In this document: piece after piece, positions 24,831 to 33,069 of the stretch | Numbering within the stretch: the first letter of the stretch is position 1 | Layout of the letters: every line of letters starts with the position of its first letter | Assembly: GCF_030646015.1 (NCBI RefSeq) | Contig: NZ_JAUSLT010000005.1 | Span: forward strand, 1 to 43,724 | Direction: 5' to 3' | Length of the DNA: 43,724 nucleotides | From: Bradyrhizobium sp. | GTDB lineage: Bacteria > Pseudomonadota > Alphaproteobacteria > Rhizobiales > Xanthobacteraceae | The notes under the pieces: generated by a model | Told to the model about the DNA's origin: nothing | Databases searched by the model: none | What the model saw: only the letters and a program-made list of their open reading frames with translations | Translations under genes and position numbers: made by a program

Positions 24831-25957
24831 CACGATTTGGCCCGGAGGTGAGGAGCTTTGGCGGTCGAAGGGGTGTCGCCGATGCCCGGCACCGCGCCGT
24901 AGTGGCGCGGCTCGCCGATGAAGATCGCGGCGGGCGCGGCATAGGTCACCTTGCCATTCGGCGTATCGACCTCGATGCGGCGCAGATGCGGATGCACGGC
25001 GAGATCGGCCATGGTGTTGACCTCGGCAAAAGCAATGTCGGAGTTGGCCAGGCGCTTCAAAAGATCGACGCGTGACATCCTGGCAAAACTGTCGCCGACC
25101 GCCTGATCGGTGAGCTGTCGATTGCGGACGCGCTCGACCATGCTGGCGAAGCGGGGATCGTTCGGCAGATCAGGCTGATCCAGCACCTCGGCGCAGAGCT
25201 TCTTCCATTCGCGCTCGCTCTGGATCGAGATCAGGATTCCCTTGCCGTCCTTCGACTGGAAGACCCCGTAGGGCGCGATCGAGGGATGCGCCAGCGCCAT
25301 CCGTTTCGGCGGATTGCCGGCCTCCGAATTGAGCAGCGGCACCGCCAGCCAGTCGGCCATCACGTCGAACATTGAAATGCGGATGTCGGCGCCCGTGCCC
25401 GTGCGTCCGCGCGCGATCAGGGCTTCGAGAATGGCGGCATGCGCGGTGGCGCCGGTGGCGATGTCGACCACGGAAATGCCGACCCGCGACGGTCCCTCCG
25501 GGCCGCCGGTGATCGATGCCAGTCCGCTCTCGGCCTGGATCAGCAGATCATAGGCCTTGCGATCGGCGTAGGGGCCATCGTCGCCATAGCCGGAAATGGT
25601 GCAGCAGATCAGTTTTGGGTATTCTTTTCGCAGACGTTCCAGCGAGAAGCCGAGCTTGTCCATCGAGCCCGGTTTCAGATTCTGCAGCAGCACGTCGGCG
25701 CCGGCGATCAGCGCTTCCAGGCTGGCGCGTCCCTCTTTGGTCGCGAGATCGATTACAGCAGAATCCTTGCCGCGGTTGAGCCATACAAAATAGCTGCTCT
25801 GTCCCTTGGCCGCGGCATCGTAGCCGCGGGCAAAATCGCCTTCCGGCCGTTCCACCTTGATGACATGGGCGCCGGCATCCGCCAGCCGCGAACTGCAGAA
25901 CGGGGCGGCGACCGCCTGTTCGACGGCAATGACGGTCAGTCCCTCAAGCGGCAGCAT
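24830..25957 (-). CDS. Class III (CaiB/BaiF family) CoA-transferase
   Basis: A 375-residue family III CoA-transferase. It starts MLPLEGLTVIAVEQAVAAP and continues SRLADAGAHVIKVERPEGD. Asp165 in VVDIATGATAHAAIL is the catalytic residue. GYGDDGPYADRKAYDLL is the typical family loop. It is distinct from the copy at 7766. It sits 11 bp after the acyl-CoA dehydrogenase stop and is coupled to the hydratase by a TGATG overlap. The likely job is activation of a substrate carboxylate to a CoA thioester (inference). The ATG at 25957 has GAGAAG upstream. Confidence 0.9.
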   Translation of the reverse strand: MLPLEGLTVIAVEQAVAAPFCSSRLADAGAHVIKVERPEGDFARGYDAAAKGQSSYFVWLNRGKDSAVIDLATKEGRASLEALIAGADVLLQNLKPGSMDKLGFSLERLRKEYPKLICCTISGYGDDGPYADRKAYDLLIQAESGLASITGGPEGPSRVGISVVDIATGATAHAAILEALIARGRTGTGADIRISMFDVMADWLAVPLLNSEAGNPPKRMALAHPSIAPYGVFQSKDGKGILISIQSEREWKKLCAEVLDQPDLPNDPRFASMVERVRNRQLTDQAVGDSFARMSRVDLLKRLANSDIAFAEVNTMADLAVHPHLRRIEVDTPNGKVTYAAPAAIFIGEPRHYGAVPGIGDTPSTAKAPHLRAKS

Positions 25958-25968
25958 GTTTTGACTTC

Positions 25969-27138
25969 TCAATAGGAGCGGGGCATGCCGAGCACGTGTT
26001 CGGCGACATAGGACAGAATGAGATTGGTCGAGATCGGCGCCACCTGATAGAGCCGGGTCTCACGAAACTTGCGTTCGACGTCGTATTCCTCGGCGAAGGC
26101 AAAACCGCCAAACGTCTGCACGCAGGCGTTGGCCGCTTCCCAGGAGGCATCGGCCGCCAGCATCTTGGCCATGTTGGCCTCGGCGCCGCAATCGAGCCCG
26201 GCTTCGTATTTGCGGGTCGCTTCCTTCACCATCAGTTCGGCGGCGCGCATCGCCGCATAGGATTTGGCGATTGGAAACTGGATGCCCTGGTTCTGGCCGA
26301 TCGGGCGGCCGAACACGACGCGCTCACGTGCATAGGCGGTGGCCTTGGCGATGAACCATTTGGCGTCGCCGATGCATTCCGACGCGATCAGGATGCGCTC
26401 GGCATTCATGCCGGACAGGATGTAACGAAACCCCTTGCCTTCCTCGCCGATCAGGTTTTCGGCCGGCACCCGCAGGTCGGTGAAGAACACTTCCGTGGTG
26501 GCGTGGTTCATCATGGTGCGGATCGGGCTGATGGTGAGCCCGTTGCCTTTTGCCGCTTTCATGTCGACGATGAACACCGAGAGGCCGTCGGTGCGCTTCT
26601 TGGCCTCATCCTTCGGCGTGGTGCGCGCCAAGAGGATCATCAGGTCGGAATATTCGGCCCGGCTGGTCCAGATCTTCTGGCCGTTGACGATGTAATCGCC
26701 ATTGCCGTCGCGTTTGGCAAAGGTCTTCAGGGACGAGGTGTCGGTGCCGCTGGTCGGCTCGGTGACGCCGAAGGCCTGCAGCCGCAGCTCGCCGGTGGCG
26801 ACCTTCGGCAGGTACCTGGCCTTCTGCTCGTCGCTGCCGTGCCGCAGCAGGGTGCCCATGGTGTACATCTGGGCATGGCAGCCGCCGCCGTTGCAGCCGG
26901 CGCGCTGGATTTCCTCGAGGATCGCAGCCGCGGCCGACAGCTTCAGGCCGGCGCCGCCATATTCCTCGGGAATCAGCACCGAGAGATAGCCGGCCTCGGT
27001 CAGCGCATCGACGAAGGCGGAGGGGTAGGCCATCTCGCGGTCGAGCTTGCGCCAGTATTCGCCGGGAAACTGGGCGCATAGCTTGGCGACGGCATCGCGG
27101 ATGTCGGCAAATTCGTCTGGTGGCTCGGTGGCGGTCAT
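25969..27138 (-). CDS. Acyl-CoA dehydrogenase
   Basis: A 389-residue acyl-CoA dehydrogenase. FAD- and substrate-binding motifs are present: FGVTEPTSGTDTSSLKT and YIVNGQKIWTSRAEYSD. The C-terminal signature is ANACVQTFGGFAFAEEYDVERK. The usual C-terminal catalytic Glu (the YEG position) is Gln365 in LYQVAPIS. A Glu247 in MNAERIL sits where isovaleryl-CoA dehydrogenase places its base, so that residue is the probable catalytic one. Branched or bulky acyl-CoA substrates are likely (inference). It is followed by the CoA-transferase 11 bp later on the same strand. It lies downstream of the P450 pair with a gap of about 105 bp. Confidence 0.9.
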   Translation of the reverse strand: MTATEPPDEFADIRDAVAKLCAQFPGEYWRKLDREMAYPSAFVDALTEAGYLSVLIPEEYGGAGLKLSAAAAILEEIQRAGCNGGGCHAQMYTMGTLLRHGSDEQKARYLPKVATGELRLQAFGVTEPTSGTDTSSLKTFAKRDGNGDYIVNGQKIWTSRAEYSDLMILLARTTPKDEAKKRTDGLSVFIVDMKAAKGNGLTISPIRTMMNHATTEVFFTDLRVPAENLIGEEGKGFRYILSGMNAERILIASECIGDAKWFIAKATAYARERVVFGRPIGQNQGIQFPIAKSYAAMRAAELMVKEATRKYEAGLDCGAEANMAKMLAADASWEAANACVQTFGGFAFAEEYDVERKFRETRLYQVAPISTNLILSYVAEHVLGMPRSY

Positions 27139-27243
27139 CTGAACTCGGCTGGTGGGAATCGAGGGCGCGTAGCAGCCCGCGGCGCGGTTAAAACCCTGCG
27201 CCGTGGATAGGCTGGTCGGAGCCGGCGATCAAGGCCGGCAAAT

Positions 27244-28518
27244 TCATGCGGGTATGCGTACCGGCAGCGACTCGATGCCCCTGACGAAGCTGGAATAGAC
27301 CCGCTTCGGCTCGCCGACCACCTCGATCCTGTCGAAGCGCTTCAGCATCTCCTCCCACACGATCTTGAGCTGCAGTTCGGCGAGCCGCATGCCGACGCAG
27401 CGGTGGATGCCGAAGCCGAACGACAGGTGGGTGCGGGGCCGGGCGCGATCGATGATGAATTCGTTGGGATTGTCGATACCCTCCTCGTCGCGGTTGCCGG
27501 AGACGTACCACATCACGACGCGGTCGCCCTTCCTGATGTGCTTACCGCCGATCTCGGTATCGACCAGCGCGGTACGCCGCATATGGGCCAGCGGGGTCTG
27601 CCAGCGGATCACTTCCGGCACCATGCTGTCGATCAGCGCCGGATTGTCGCGCAGCTTCTGATACTGCTCGGGGTGCTCGTGCAATGCCAGCACCGAGCCG
27701 CTCATGGTGTTGCGGGTGGTGTCGTTGCCGCCGACGATCAACAGGACGATGTTGCCCATCAGATTGTCGGGGTCCATGTGCCTGGTGGCGTCGCTGTGCG
27801 CCATCATCGAGAGCAGGTCGTTGCGCGGCTCGGAGTTGACGCGCTCGTTCCAGAGATTGGCGAAGTACGCCCGGCATTCGTCCATTTCCTGGCGGCGCTG
27901 CTCCGGCGAACTCACCACACCGCTCTTCGGCAGCGCCGTAGCGACATCCGACCAGCGCGTCAGCTTGCGACGTTCCTCGAACGGAAAATCAAACAGCGTT
28001 GCCAGCATCTGCGTGGTCAGCTCGATCGAGACCCGCTCGACGAAATTGAAGGTCTCGTTGCGCGGCAGATTGTCCAGCACCTTGATGCTGCGCGCGCGAA
28101 TGAGCTTGGCGAGTTCGTCCAGATGCGTCGGCGTGAACATCGGCGACACCGTCTTGCGTTGCGCCGAATGCCTGGGCTGGTCCATCGCGATGAAGCTCGG
28201 CCAGTCATAGCCGACCGGCGCGTCGCGGATATTGATGCCGCCGAATGCCGCGTCCGACGAGAGAATGCCGTGGTTGGTGTCGACATGCATGATGTCGTTG
28301 TACTTGGTGACCGACCAATAGGGTTCGATCGGCGAGTTGGTGCAGTAATGCACCGGCTCTTCCTTGCGCAGCCGCTCGAACCAGGGCCACAGCGTATCGT
28401 TCTGGAACAGCCGCGGCGCGCCCGGGTGAAAATCCTTCAGTGGCGTGGAATAGGCTTCTTCGCGCGCCAGGCGTTGAAGCTCGGCCTTGTCGGCTCTCAC
28501 TGCTGTCTGGATGTTCAT
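27244..28518 (-). CDS. Cytochrome P450 (second of tandem pair)
   Basis: A 424-residue bacterial P450. I-helix motif GGNDTTRN, the ExxR motif EVIRW, and the heme loop FGFGIHRCVGMRL with the axial Cys at residue 374. It closely resembles the neighbour at 28515-29819 through most of the length, for example VIRWQTPLAHMRRTAL is identical in both. The start overlaps the upstream P450 stop by 4 bases (ATGA), so both are co-translated. The family resembles steroid- and branched-lipid-hydroxylating CYP124/125-type enzymes, but that is a rough similarity. No ferredoxin or ferredoxin reductase is nearby, so the electron partners must be elsewhere. Confidence 0.93.
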   Translation of the reverse strand: MNIQTAVRADKAELQRLAREEAYSTPLKDFHPGAPRLFQNDTLWPWFERLRKEEPVHYCTNSPIEPYWSVTKYNDIMHVDTNHGILSSDAAFGGINIRDAPVGYDWPSFIAMDQPRHSAQRKTVSPMFTPTHLDELAKLIRARSIKVLDNLPRNETFNFVERVSIELTTQMLATLFDFPFEERRKLTRWSDVATALPKSGVVSSPEQRRQEMDECRAYFANLWNERVNSEPRNDLLSMMAHSDATRHMDPDNLMGNIVLLIVGGNDTTRNTMSGSVLALHEHPEQYQKLRDNPALIDSMVPEVIRWQTPLAHMRRTALVDTEIGGKHIRKGDRVVMWYVSGNRDEEGIDNPNEFIIDRARPRTHLSFGFGIHRCVGMRLAELQLKIVWEEMLKRFDRIEVVGEPKRVYSSFVRGIESLPVRIPA

Positions 28519-29819
28519 CGTGACCGATCCCAAATGGATGTCGAAGTGTCAGGGGTAATGCGCACCGGCAGGGTTTCGTAGCCTTTGACGAAGCTGGAAT
28601 ACACCCGCTTGGGCTCGCCGACCACCTCAATATTGTCGAAGCGCTTGAGGATTTCCTCCCAGATGATCTTCAATTGCAGCTCGGCCAGCCGGATCCCGAC
28701 GCAGCGGTGAATCCCGAAGCCGAAGGAGATGTGGGTACGCGGTCGCGCCCGGTCGATCATGAACTCGTAGGGACGGTCGATCACCTCGTCGTCGCGGTTG
28801 CCCGAGACGTACCACATCACGACCTTGTCGCCTTTCCTGATCTGCTGGCCGCGGAACTCGAAGTCGTCGAGCGCGGTCCGGCGCATATGCGCCAGCGGCG
28901 TCTGCCAGCGGATCACTTCCGGCACGAAGCTGTCGATCAGTTCGGGATTGGCGCGCAGCTTGCTGTACTGTTCCGGATTCTTGCTCAAGGCATAGATGCT
29001 GCCCGACAGAGTGTTGCGGGTGGTGTCGTTGCCGCCGACGATCAGGAGGATCAAATTGCCGAGGAAGTTCTTCGGATCCATGTCGCGCGTGGCGTCGCTA
29101 TGCGCCATCATCGACAGCAGGTCGCTCTTCGGCGGCTGGTTGACGCGCTCCTTCCAGAGCCTTGCAAAATAGGTCGCGCATTCCAGCAGTTCGACCTGGC
29201 GGTCTTCTTCGGTGGCGACCAGGCCGTCGGGGCCGGGAAGCGTGGTGGCGATGTCGGACCACCGCGTCAGTTTGCGGCGGTCCTCCCAAGGAAAGTCGAA
29301 CAGCACGGCGAGCATCTGCGTGGTCAGTTCGACCGAGACCTTGTCGACCCAGTCGAACACCTCGTTCCTGGGCAGGTTGTCGAGGCATTCGGCCGACCGC
29401 TTGCGGATGTTGATCGCGAGCTGGTCGAGATGCGTCGGCGTAAACATCGGCGCCACGGTCTTGCGCTGCGCCGAGTGGCGCGGCTGGTCCATGGCGATAA
29501 AGCTCTCGCGCCGAAAATCAGGCGGAACGTCGCGGATGGTGATGCCACCGAGCGAAGCCGCCGACGAGAACACCGAATGATTGGTCTCGATGTCCATGAT
29601 GTCGTTGTATTTGGTCACCGACCAGTACGGCCCGAACATGCTGTCCTTGCAGTAATGCACCGGGGCTTCCCTGCGCAGCCGGTCGAAATACGGCCAGAAG
29701 GAATCGGTCCTGAACAATTCGGGCTGGCTGACGTCGATATCGTCGAGCGGCATGGACCAGGCCTTGTCGGCGGCGGCCTTCTGATGGGAATCCACGGCAA
29801 GATCGATGGTTCCGTGCAT
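28515..29819 (-). CDS. Cytochrome P450 (first of tandem pair)
   Basis: A 434-residue P450 with I-helix GGNDTTRN, ExxR EVIRW, and heme loop FGFGIHRCVGIRL with Cys373. It is clearly a tandem paralogue of the downstream P450: both share DQPRHSAQRKTV, FGFGIHRCVG and GEPKRVYSSFV. The ATG at 29819 has GGAGA about eight bases upstream. It is the first gene of the minus-strand run and lies divergent from the isovaleryl-CoA dehydrogenase across about 229 bp, which must contain its promoter. Likely function: hydroxylation of a hydrophobic substrate before CoA-dependent breakdown (inference). Confidence 0.93.
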   Translation of the reverse strand: MHGTIDLAVDSHQKAAADKAWSMPLDDIDVSQPELFRTDSFWPYFDRLRREAPVHYCKDSMFGPYWSVTKYNDIMDIETNHSVFSSAASLGGITIRDVPPDFRRESFIAMDQPRHSAQRKTVAPMFTPTHLDQLAINIRKRSAECLDNLPRNEVFDWVDKVSVELTTQMLAVLFDFPWEDRRKLTRWSDIATTLPGPDGLVATEEDRQVELLECATYFARLWKERVNQPPKSDLLSMMAHSDATRDMDPKNFLGNLILLIVGGNDTTRNTLSGSIYALSKNPEQYSKLRANPELIDSFVPEVIRWQTPLAHMRRTALDDFEFRGQQIRKGDKVVMWYVSGNRDDEVIDRPYEFMIDRARPRTHISFGFGIHRCVGIRLAELQLKIIWEEILKRFDNIEVVGEPKRVYSSFVKGYETLPVRITPDTSTSIWDRSR

Positions 29820-30048
29820 CGGACGTCTCCTCGTTTCCCCTCCGTGGTTAATTTCCGGAGGGCGTCATTTGGGGCGAATTACAGCCCGTCGCGCGCTGCA
29901 TGGCAAGGGCGAGTTTGGCGCCTTCGGCCGCATGAAAGCACCGACCCGGCCAGGCCCTCTTCCCGGCGCTTTAGGCCCGTGACAAGCTCATCCGCAAAGA
30001 ATAAGGCTGTGCACAACAAGCCGTCATTGACCTGGAGGCCGCCGGACC

Positions 30049-31221
30049 ATGATTCCCAACGCGCAACGGATGTTCAACTTCGATCTCGGCGAAACCGCGG
30101 ATGCGATTCGCGAAACCGTTCAGTCTTTCTCCAGCAAGGAGGTCGCGCCGCGCGCCGCCGAGATCGACAAGAGCAACGAATTTCCGCGTGACCTGTGGCC
30201 AAAAATCGGCGCGCTCGGCCTCCACGGGATCACCGTCGAGGAGGAATATGGCGGAAGCGGGCTCGGCTATCTCGAGCACTGCATCGCAGTCGAGGAAATC
30301 TCGCGGGCGTCGGCTGCGGTCGGCCTGTCCTATGGCGCGCATTCGAACCTCTGCGTCAACCAGATCCGCCGCAACGGCAATGAGGCGCAGAAGCGGAAAT
30401 ATCTGCCGAAACTGATCTCGGGCGAGCATGTCGGCTCATTGGCGATGTCGGAGCCGGGCGCCGGCTCCGACGTGGTGTCGATGGCGACGCGCGCCGAGAA
30501 AAAGGGCGACCGCTTCGTCATCAACGGCAGCAAGATGTGGATCACCAACGGTCCGGTCGCCGACACGCTGGTGGTCTATGCCAAGACCGACGCCGCGGCG
30601 GGTTCGCGCGGTATCACCGCCTTCATCATCGAAAAGGGCATGAAGGGATTTTCCACCGCGCAGAAACTCGACAAGCTCGGCATGCGCGGCTCCGACACCT
30701 GCGAACTGGTGTTCGACAATTGCGAAGTGCCGGAGGAGAACGTGCTCAGCGAGGTCGGACGCGGCGTCACCGTGCTGATGTCCGGCCTCGATTACGAGCG
30801 CGCGGTGCTGGCGGCGGGCCCGATCGGCATCATGCAGGCCTGCATGGATGTGGTGTTGCCCTACATTCACGAGCGCAAGCAGTTCGGCCAGCCGATCGGC
30901 ACCTTCCAGCTGGTGCAGGGCAAGATCGCCGACATGTACACCACGATGAACGCCTCGCGCGCCTACGTCTATGCGGTGGCGAAGGCCTGCGACCGGGGCG
31001 AGACGACGCGAGAGGACGCCGCCGGCGCGATCCTCTACGCCGCGGAGAAGGCGACGCAATGCGCGCTCGACGCCATCCAGCTGCTCGGCGGCAACGGCTA
31101 CATCAACGACTATCCGACCGGCCGGCTGCTGCGGGACGCCAAGCTCTACGAGATCGGCGCCGGCACCAGCGAAATCCGCCGCATGCTGATCGGACGGGAG
31201 CTGTTCGAAAAATCGGCGTAG
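30049..31221 (+). CDS. ivd: Isovaleryl-CoA dehydrogenase
   Basis: A 390-residue acyl-CoA dehydrogenase very like isovaleryl-CoA dehydrogenase. The key catalytic Glu is at residue 250 in [14 protein letters not shown], the IVD-specific position. FAD motifs [13 protein letters not shown] and [14 protein letters not shown] are present, and the C-terminus has [20 protein letters not shown] then [17 protein letters not shown]. Function: oxidation of isovaleryl-CoA to 3-methylcrotonyl-CoA in leucine breakdown with electron transfer flavoprotein. GGAGG at 30034-30038 supports the start. No methylcrotonyl-CoA carboxylase or HMG-CoA lyase genes follow in this window, so the rest of the leucine pathway lies elsewhere. 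Confidence 0.92.
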   Translation: MIPNAQRMFNFDLGETADAIRETVQSFSSKEVAPRAAEIDKSNEFPRDLWPKIGALGLHGITVEEEYGGSGLGYLEHCIAVEEISRASAAVGLSYGAHSNLCVNQIRRNGNEAQKRKYLPKLISGEHVGSLAMSEPGAGSDVVSMATRAEKKGDRFVINGSKMWITNGPVADTLVVYAKTDAAAGSRGITAFIIEKGMKGFSTAQKLDKLGMRGSDTCELVFDNCEVPEENVLSEVGRGVTVLMSGLDYERAVLAAGPIGIMQACMDVVLPYIHERKQFGQPIGTFQLVQGKIADMYTTMNASRAYVYAVAKACDRGETTREDAAGAILYAAEKATQCALDAIQLLGGNGYINDYPTGRLLRDAKLYEIGAGTSEIRRMLIGRELFEKSA

Positions 31222-31244
31222 AGGTCTGGTGAAGGCCTATCAGC

Positions 31245-31359
31245 CGTCATCGCGAGCCAACGGGTCGCGCGAACGCGCGCCCGATGACAGGCTCAGCGAA
31301 GCAATCCATTCTTCCTTCTTGGGGCGAGATGGATTGCTTCGCTACGCTCGCAATGACGG
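31245..31359. repeat. Family A palindromic element, copy 3
   Basis: Outer arms CCGTCATCGCGAG (31245-31257) and CTCGCAATGACGG (31347-31359), one mismatch. Inner pair GCGAAGCAATCCAT (from 31296) against ATGGATTGCTTCGC (from 31329). It lies between the convergent isovaleryl-CoA dehydrogenase and DUF2927 genes and ends within a few bases of the DUF2927 stop at 31363. Confidence 0.85.
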
Positions 31360-31362
31360 TAG

Positions 31363-32166
31363 CTACTCCGCCAGACTGTTCACCTTCTTCACCCAAATGC
31401 GCACATCGACGAGCACTGCGGGCAGCACTTCCTTGACCTCCGCGACCGTCATGCCGGCCTTGATGCGCGGGTCGTAGAGCATGTTGAGGATGTACTGATC
31501 GTAGATGTCGAAGAATCCCATCGACACATTGTCGTTGAACATGGTCCAGGGCACGCTCATTGTATCGTTGATCGGTCCGAGCGACTGCAGCAGCTCCTCA
31601 TAGGCGCAATCGAAGAAGGTGAACTCGCCATTGTCGACGGTCAGGATCACGTCGGAGCGCTCGATCTCGAATTTCTCGTTCTTGCGAAAGCCGGACAGGC
31701 ATTGCGGATCGAGCGAACCGCGGATCTCGCGGGCCCGCGCGCTGCCGTAGAATTTCGTGATGGTGCGATTGAGGTCGCGATCACGCACCAGCTTGACGAT
31801 GACGTTGGCCTCCTCGCCGCCCTCGGCCATGGCGATGTCGAGGTGCTGGACCCGCAGCGCGATGTCCGTGACGATCTTCGCCAGTTGCGCCTTGCGATCC
31901 GTGCGGTTGCCGTCTGCGAGCACCCGCACGGGTACCTGATATTTCCGGATGCGGTCGACGCGGCCGGCGAGATGATATTCGGCGCCGAACGCGGTCTTGA
32001 GGAAACCGTCGATGATCTCGCCGTCGGTGAAGGTCTTCTTTTCCGTGCGTTGCCGCGATGCGATCGCCGGAATTTCAGCCACCGCAAACGCCGGCCATAC
32101 CACGGCATCGTACGCGACCGCAGCCAGAGCGATCGCCAACATTCGCCGGTGGAGAGATCGGTTCAT
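31363..32166 (-). CDS. DUF2927 domain-containing exported protein
   Basis: A 267-residue protein with an N-terminal signal-like helix (HRRMLAIALAAVAYDAVVW) after MNRSL. The rest matches the DUF2927 style: TDGEIIDGFLKTAFGAEYHLAGRVDRIRKY at the start, broken here as FLKTAFGAEYHL and VDRIRKYQVPVRV, then a C-terminal region with FDCAYEELLQSLGPIND and YDQYILNMLYDPRIKAGM. The family is common in Alphaproteobacteria; function unknown. I chose the ATG at 32166, which gives a signal peptide at the front; another in-frame ATG at 32202 is possible. Confidence 0.8.
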   Translation of the reverse strand: MNRSLHRRMLAIALAAVAYDAVVWPAFAVAEIPAIASRQRTEKKTFTDGEIIDGFLKTAFGAEYHLAGRVDRIRKYQVPVRVLADGNRTDRKAQLAKIVTDIALRVQHLDIAMAEGGEEANVIVKLVRDRDLNRTITKFYGSARAREIRGSLDPQCLSGFRKNEKFEIERSDVILTVDNGEFTFFDCAYEELLQSLGPINDTMSVPWTMFNDNVSMGFFDIYDQYILNMLYDPRIKAGMTVAEVKEVLPAVLVDVRIWVKKVNSLAE

Positions 32167-32258
32167 GGCAACGACGCTGCCGCAATCGGGACGTGCACGC
32201 AATGCACGATCGCGTTGACGTGGTATTCCGGCGGCGAGTTTCCCCGCCGCCGCAGCGC

Positions 32259-32840
32259 CTAGTTTTTCACGATCACCGGGGTGCCGACGGAGACGCGGCT
32301 ATAGAGATCGGTGACGTCTTCATTGGTCATGCGGAAGCAGCCCGAGGATACCGCCTGGCCGATCGTTTCCGGCTCGTTCGATCCATGGATGCGATAGAGC
32401 GTCGAGCCCAGATACATCGCCCGTGCGCCCAGCGGATTGTCGACGCCGCCGACCATGTGGCGCGGCAGATCGGGCCGCCGCCTCAGCATCTGCGCGGGCG
32501 GCGTCCAGCTCGGCCATTCCTTCTTCGCGGTGATGCGGTGGGTACCCGACCAGCGGAAGCCGTCGCGGCCGACGCCGATGCCGTAAGCCAGCGCCTGGCC
32601 GTTGCCCGTAACAAGATAAAGCCGCCTCTCGGCGGTGTTGATGTAGATCGTGCCGGGGGCGTACTGGCCCGAAAAATTGACCGTCTGTCGTCGGATCGGG
32701 CTCGAGCCGCCGCCCATCCTGAAATTGGGTCCGCCGCCCATGATATCGCGCGTGTCGTCGAACAGGCCCTGGGCCCCGGCGTGACCGGCGCCGGCCAGCA
32801 ATGTCACCGCCGCAAGCAGCAAAGTAAAAGCCCTGATCAT
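32259..32840 (-). CDS. L,D-transpeptidase (YkuD domain)
   Basis: A 193-residue exported enzyme. Residues 1-24 form a signal peptide (MIRAFTLLLAAVTLLAGAGH, AGA-QG cleavage). The YkuD catalytic region has His152 (LYRIHGSNE) and the nucleophile Cys168 in AVSSGCFRMTNED, the SxGCxR active-site pattern. It cross-links peptidoglycan stem peptides by 3-3 bonds or attaches proteins to the wall, in the periplasm. The ATG at 32840 has AGAGGAAG directly upstream, which decides the start. Its gene is divergent from the ThDP enzyme at 33070. Confidence 0.92.
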   Translation of the reverse strand: MIRAFTLLLAAVTLLAGAGHAGAQGLFDDTRDIMGGGPNFRMGGGSSPIRRQTVNFSGQYAPGTIYINTAERRLYLVTGNGQALAYGIGVGRDGFRWSGTHRITAKKEWPSWTPPAQMLRRRPDLPRHMVGGVDNPLGARAMYLGSTLYRIHGSNEPETIGQAVSSGCFRMTNEDVTDLYSRVSVGTPVIVKN

Positions 32841-33069
32841 AATCTTCCTCTTCGGCAAAATCGGTTTCGCTCCGAGTCAGGCCATAACTGGGGCGATTTC
32901 GCAAGCAACGAGCCTGTGAGCGCCTGAATTTCGCAGGTTTCCGTTACCGAAATAACACCGCGGCGTCAGGCGATGGCTGCAATGTCCGTGGACCCTTTGA
33001 CGAAACACGCTGGGAATGATTGATCTTCAAGCAGATACTCAAGAAACGAAGCGAACGGGAGCAGATCGA

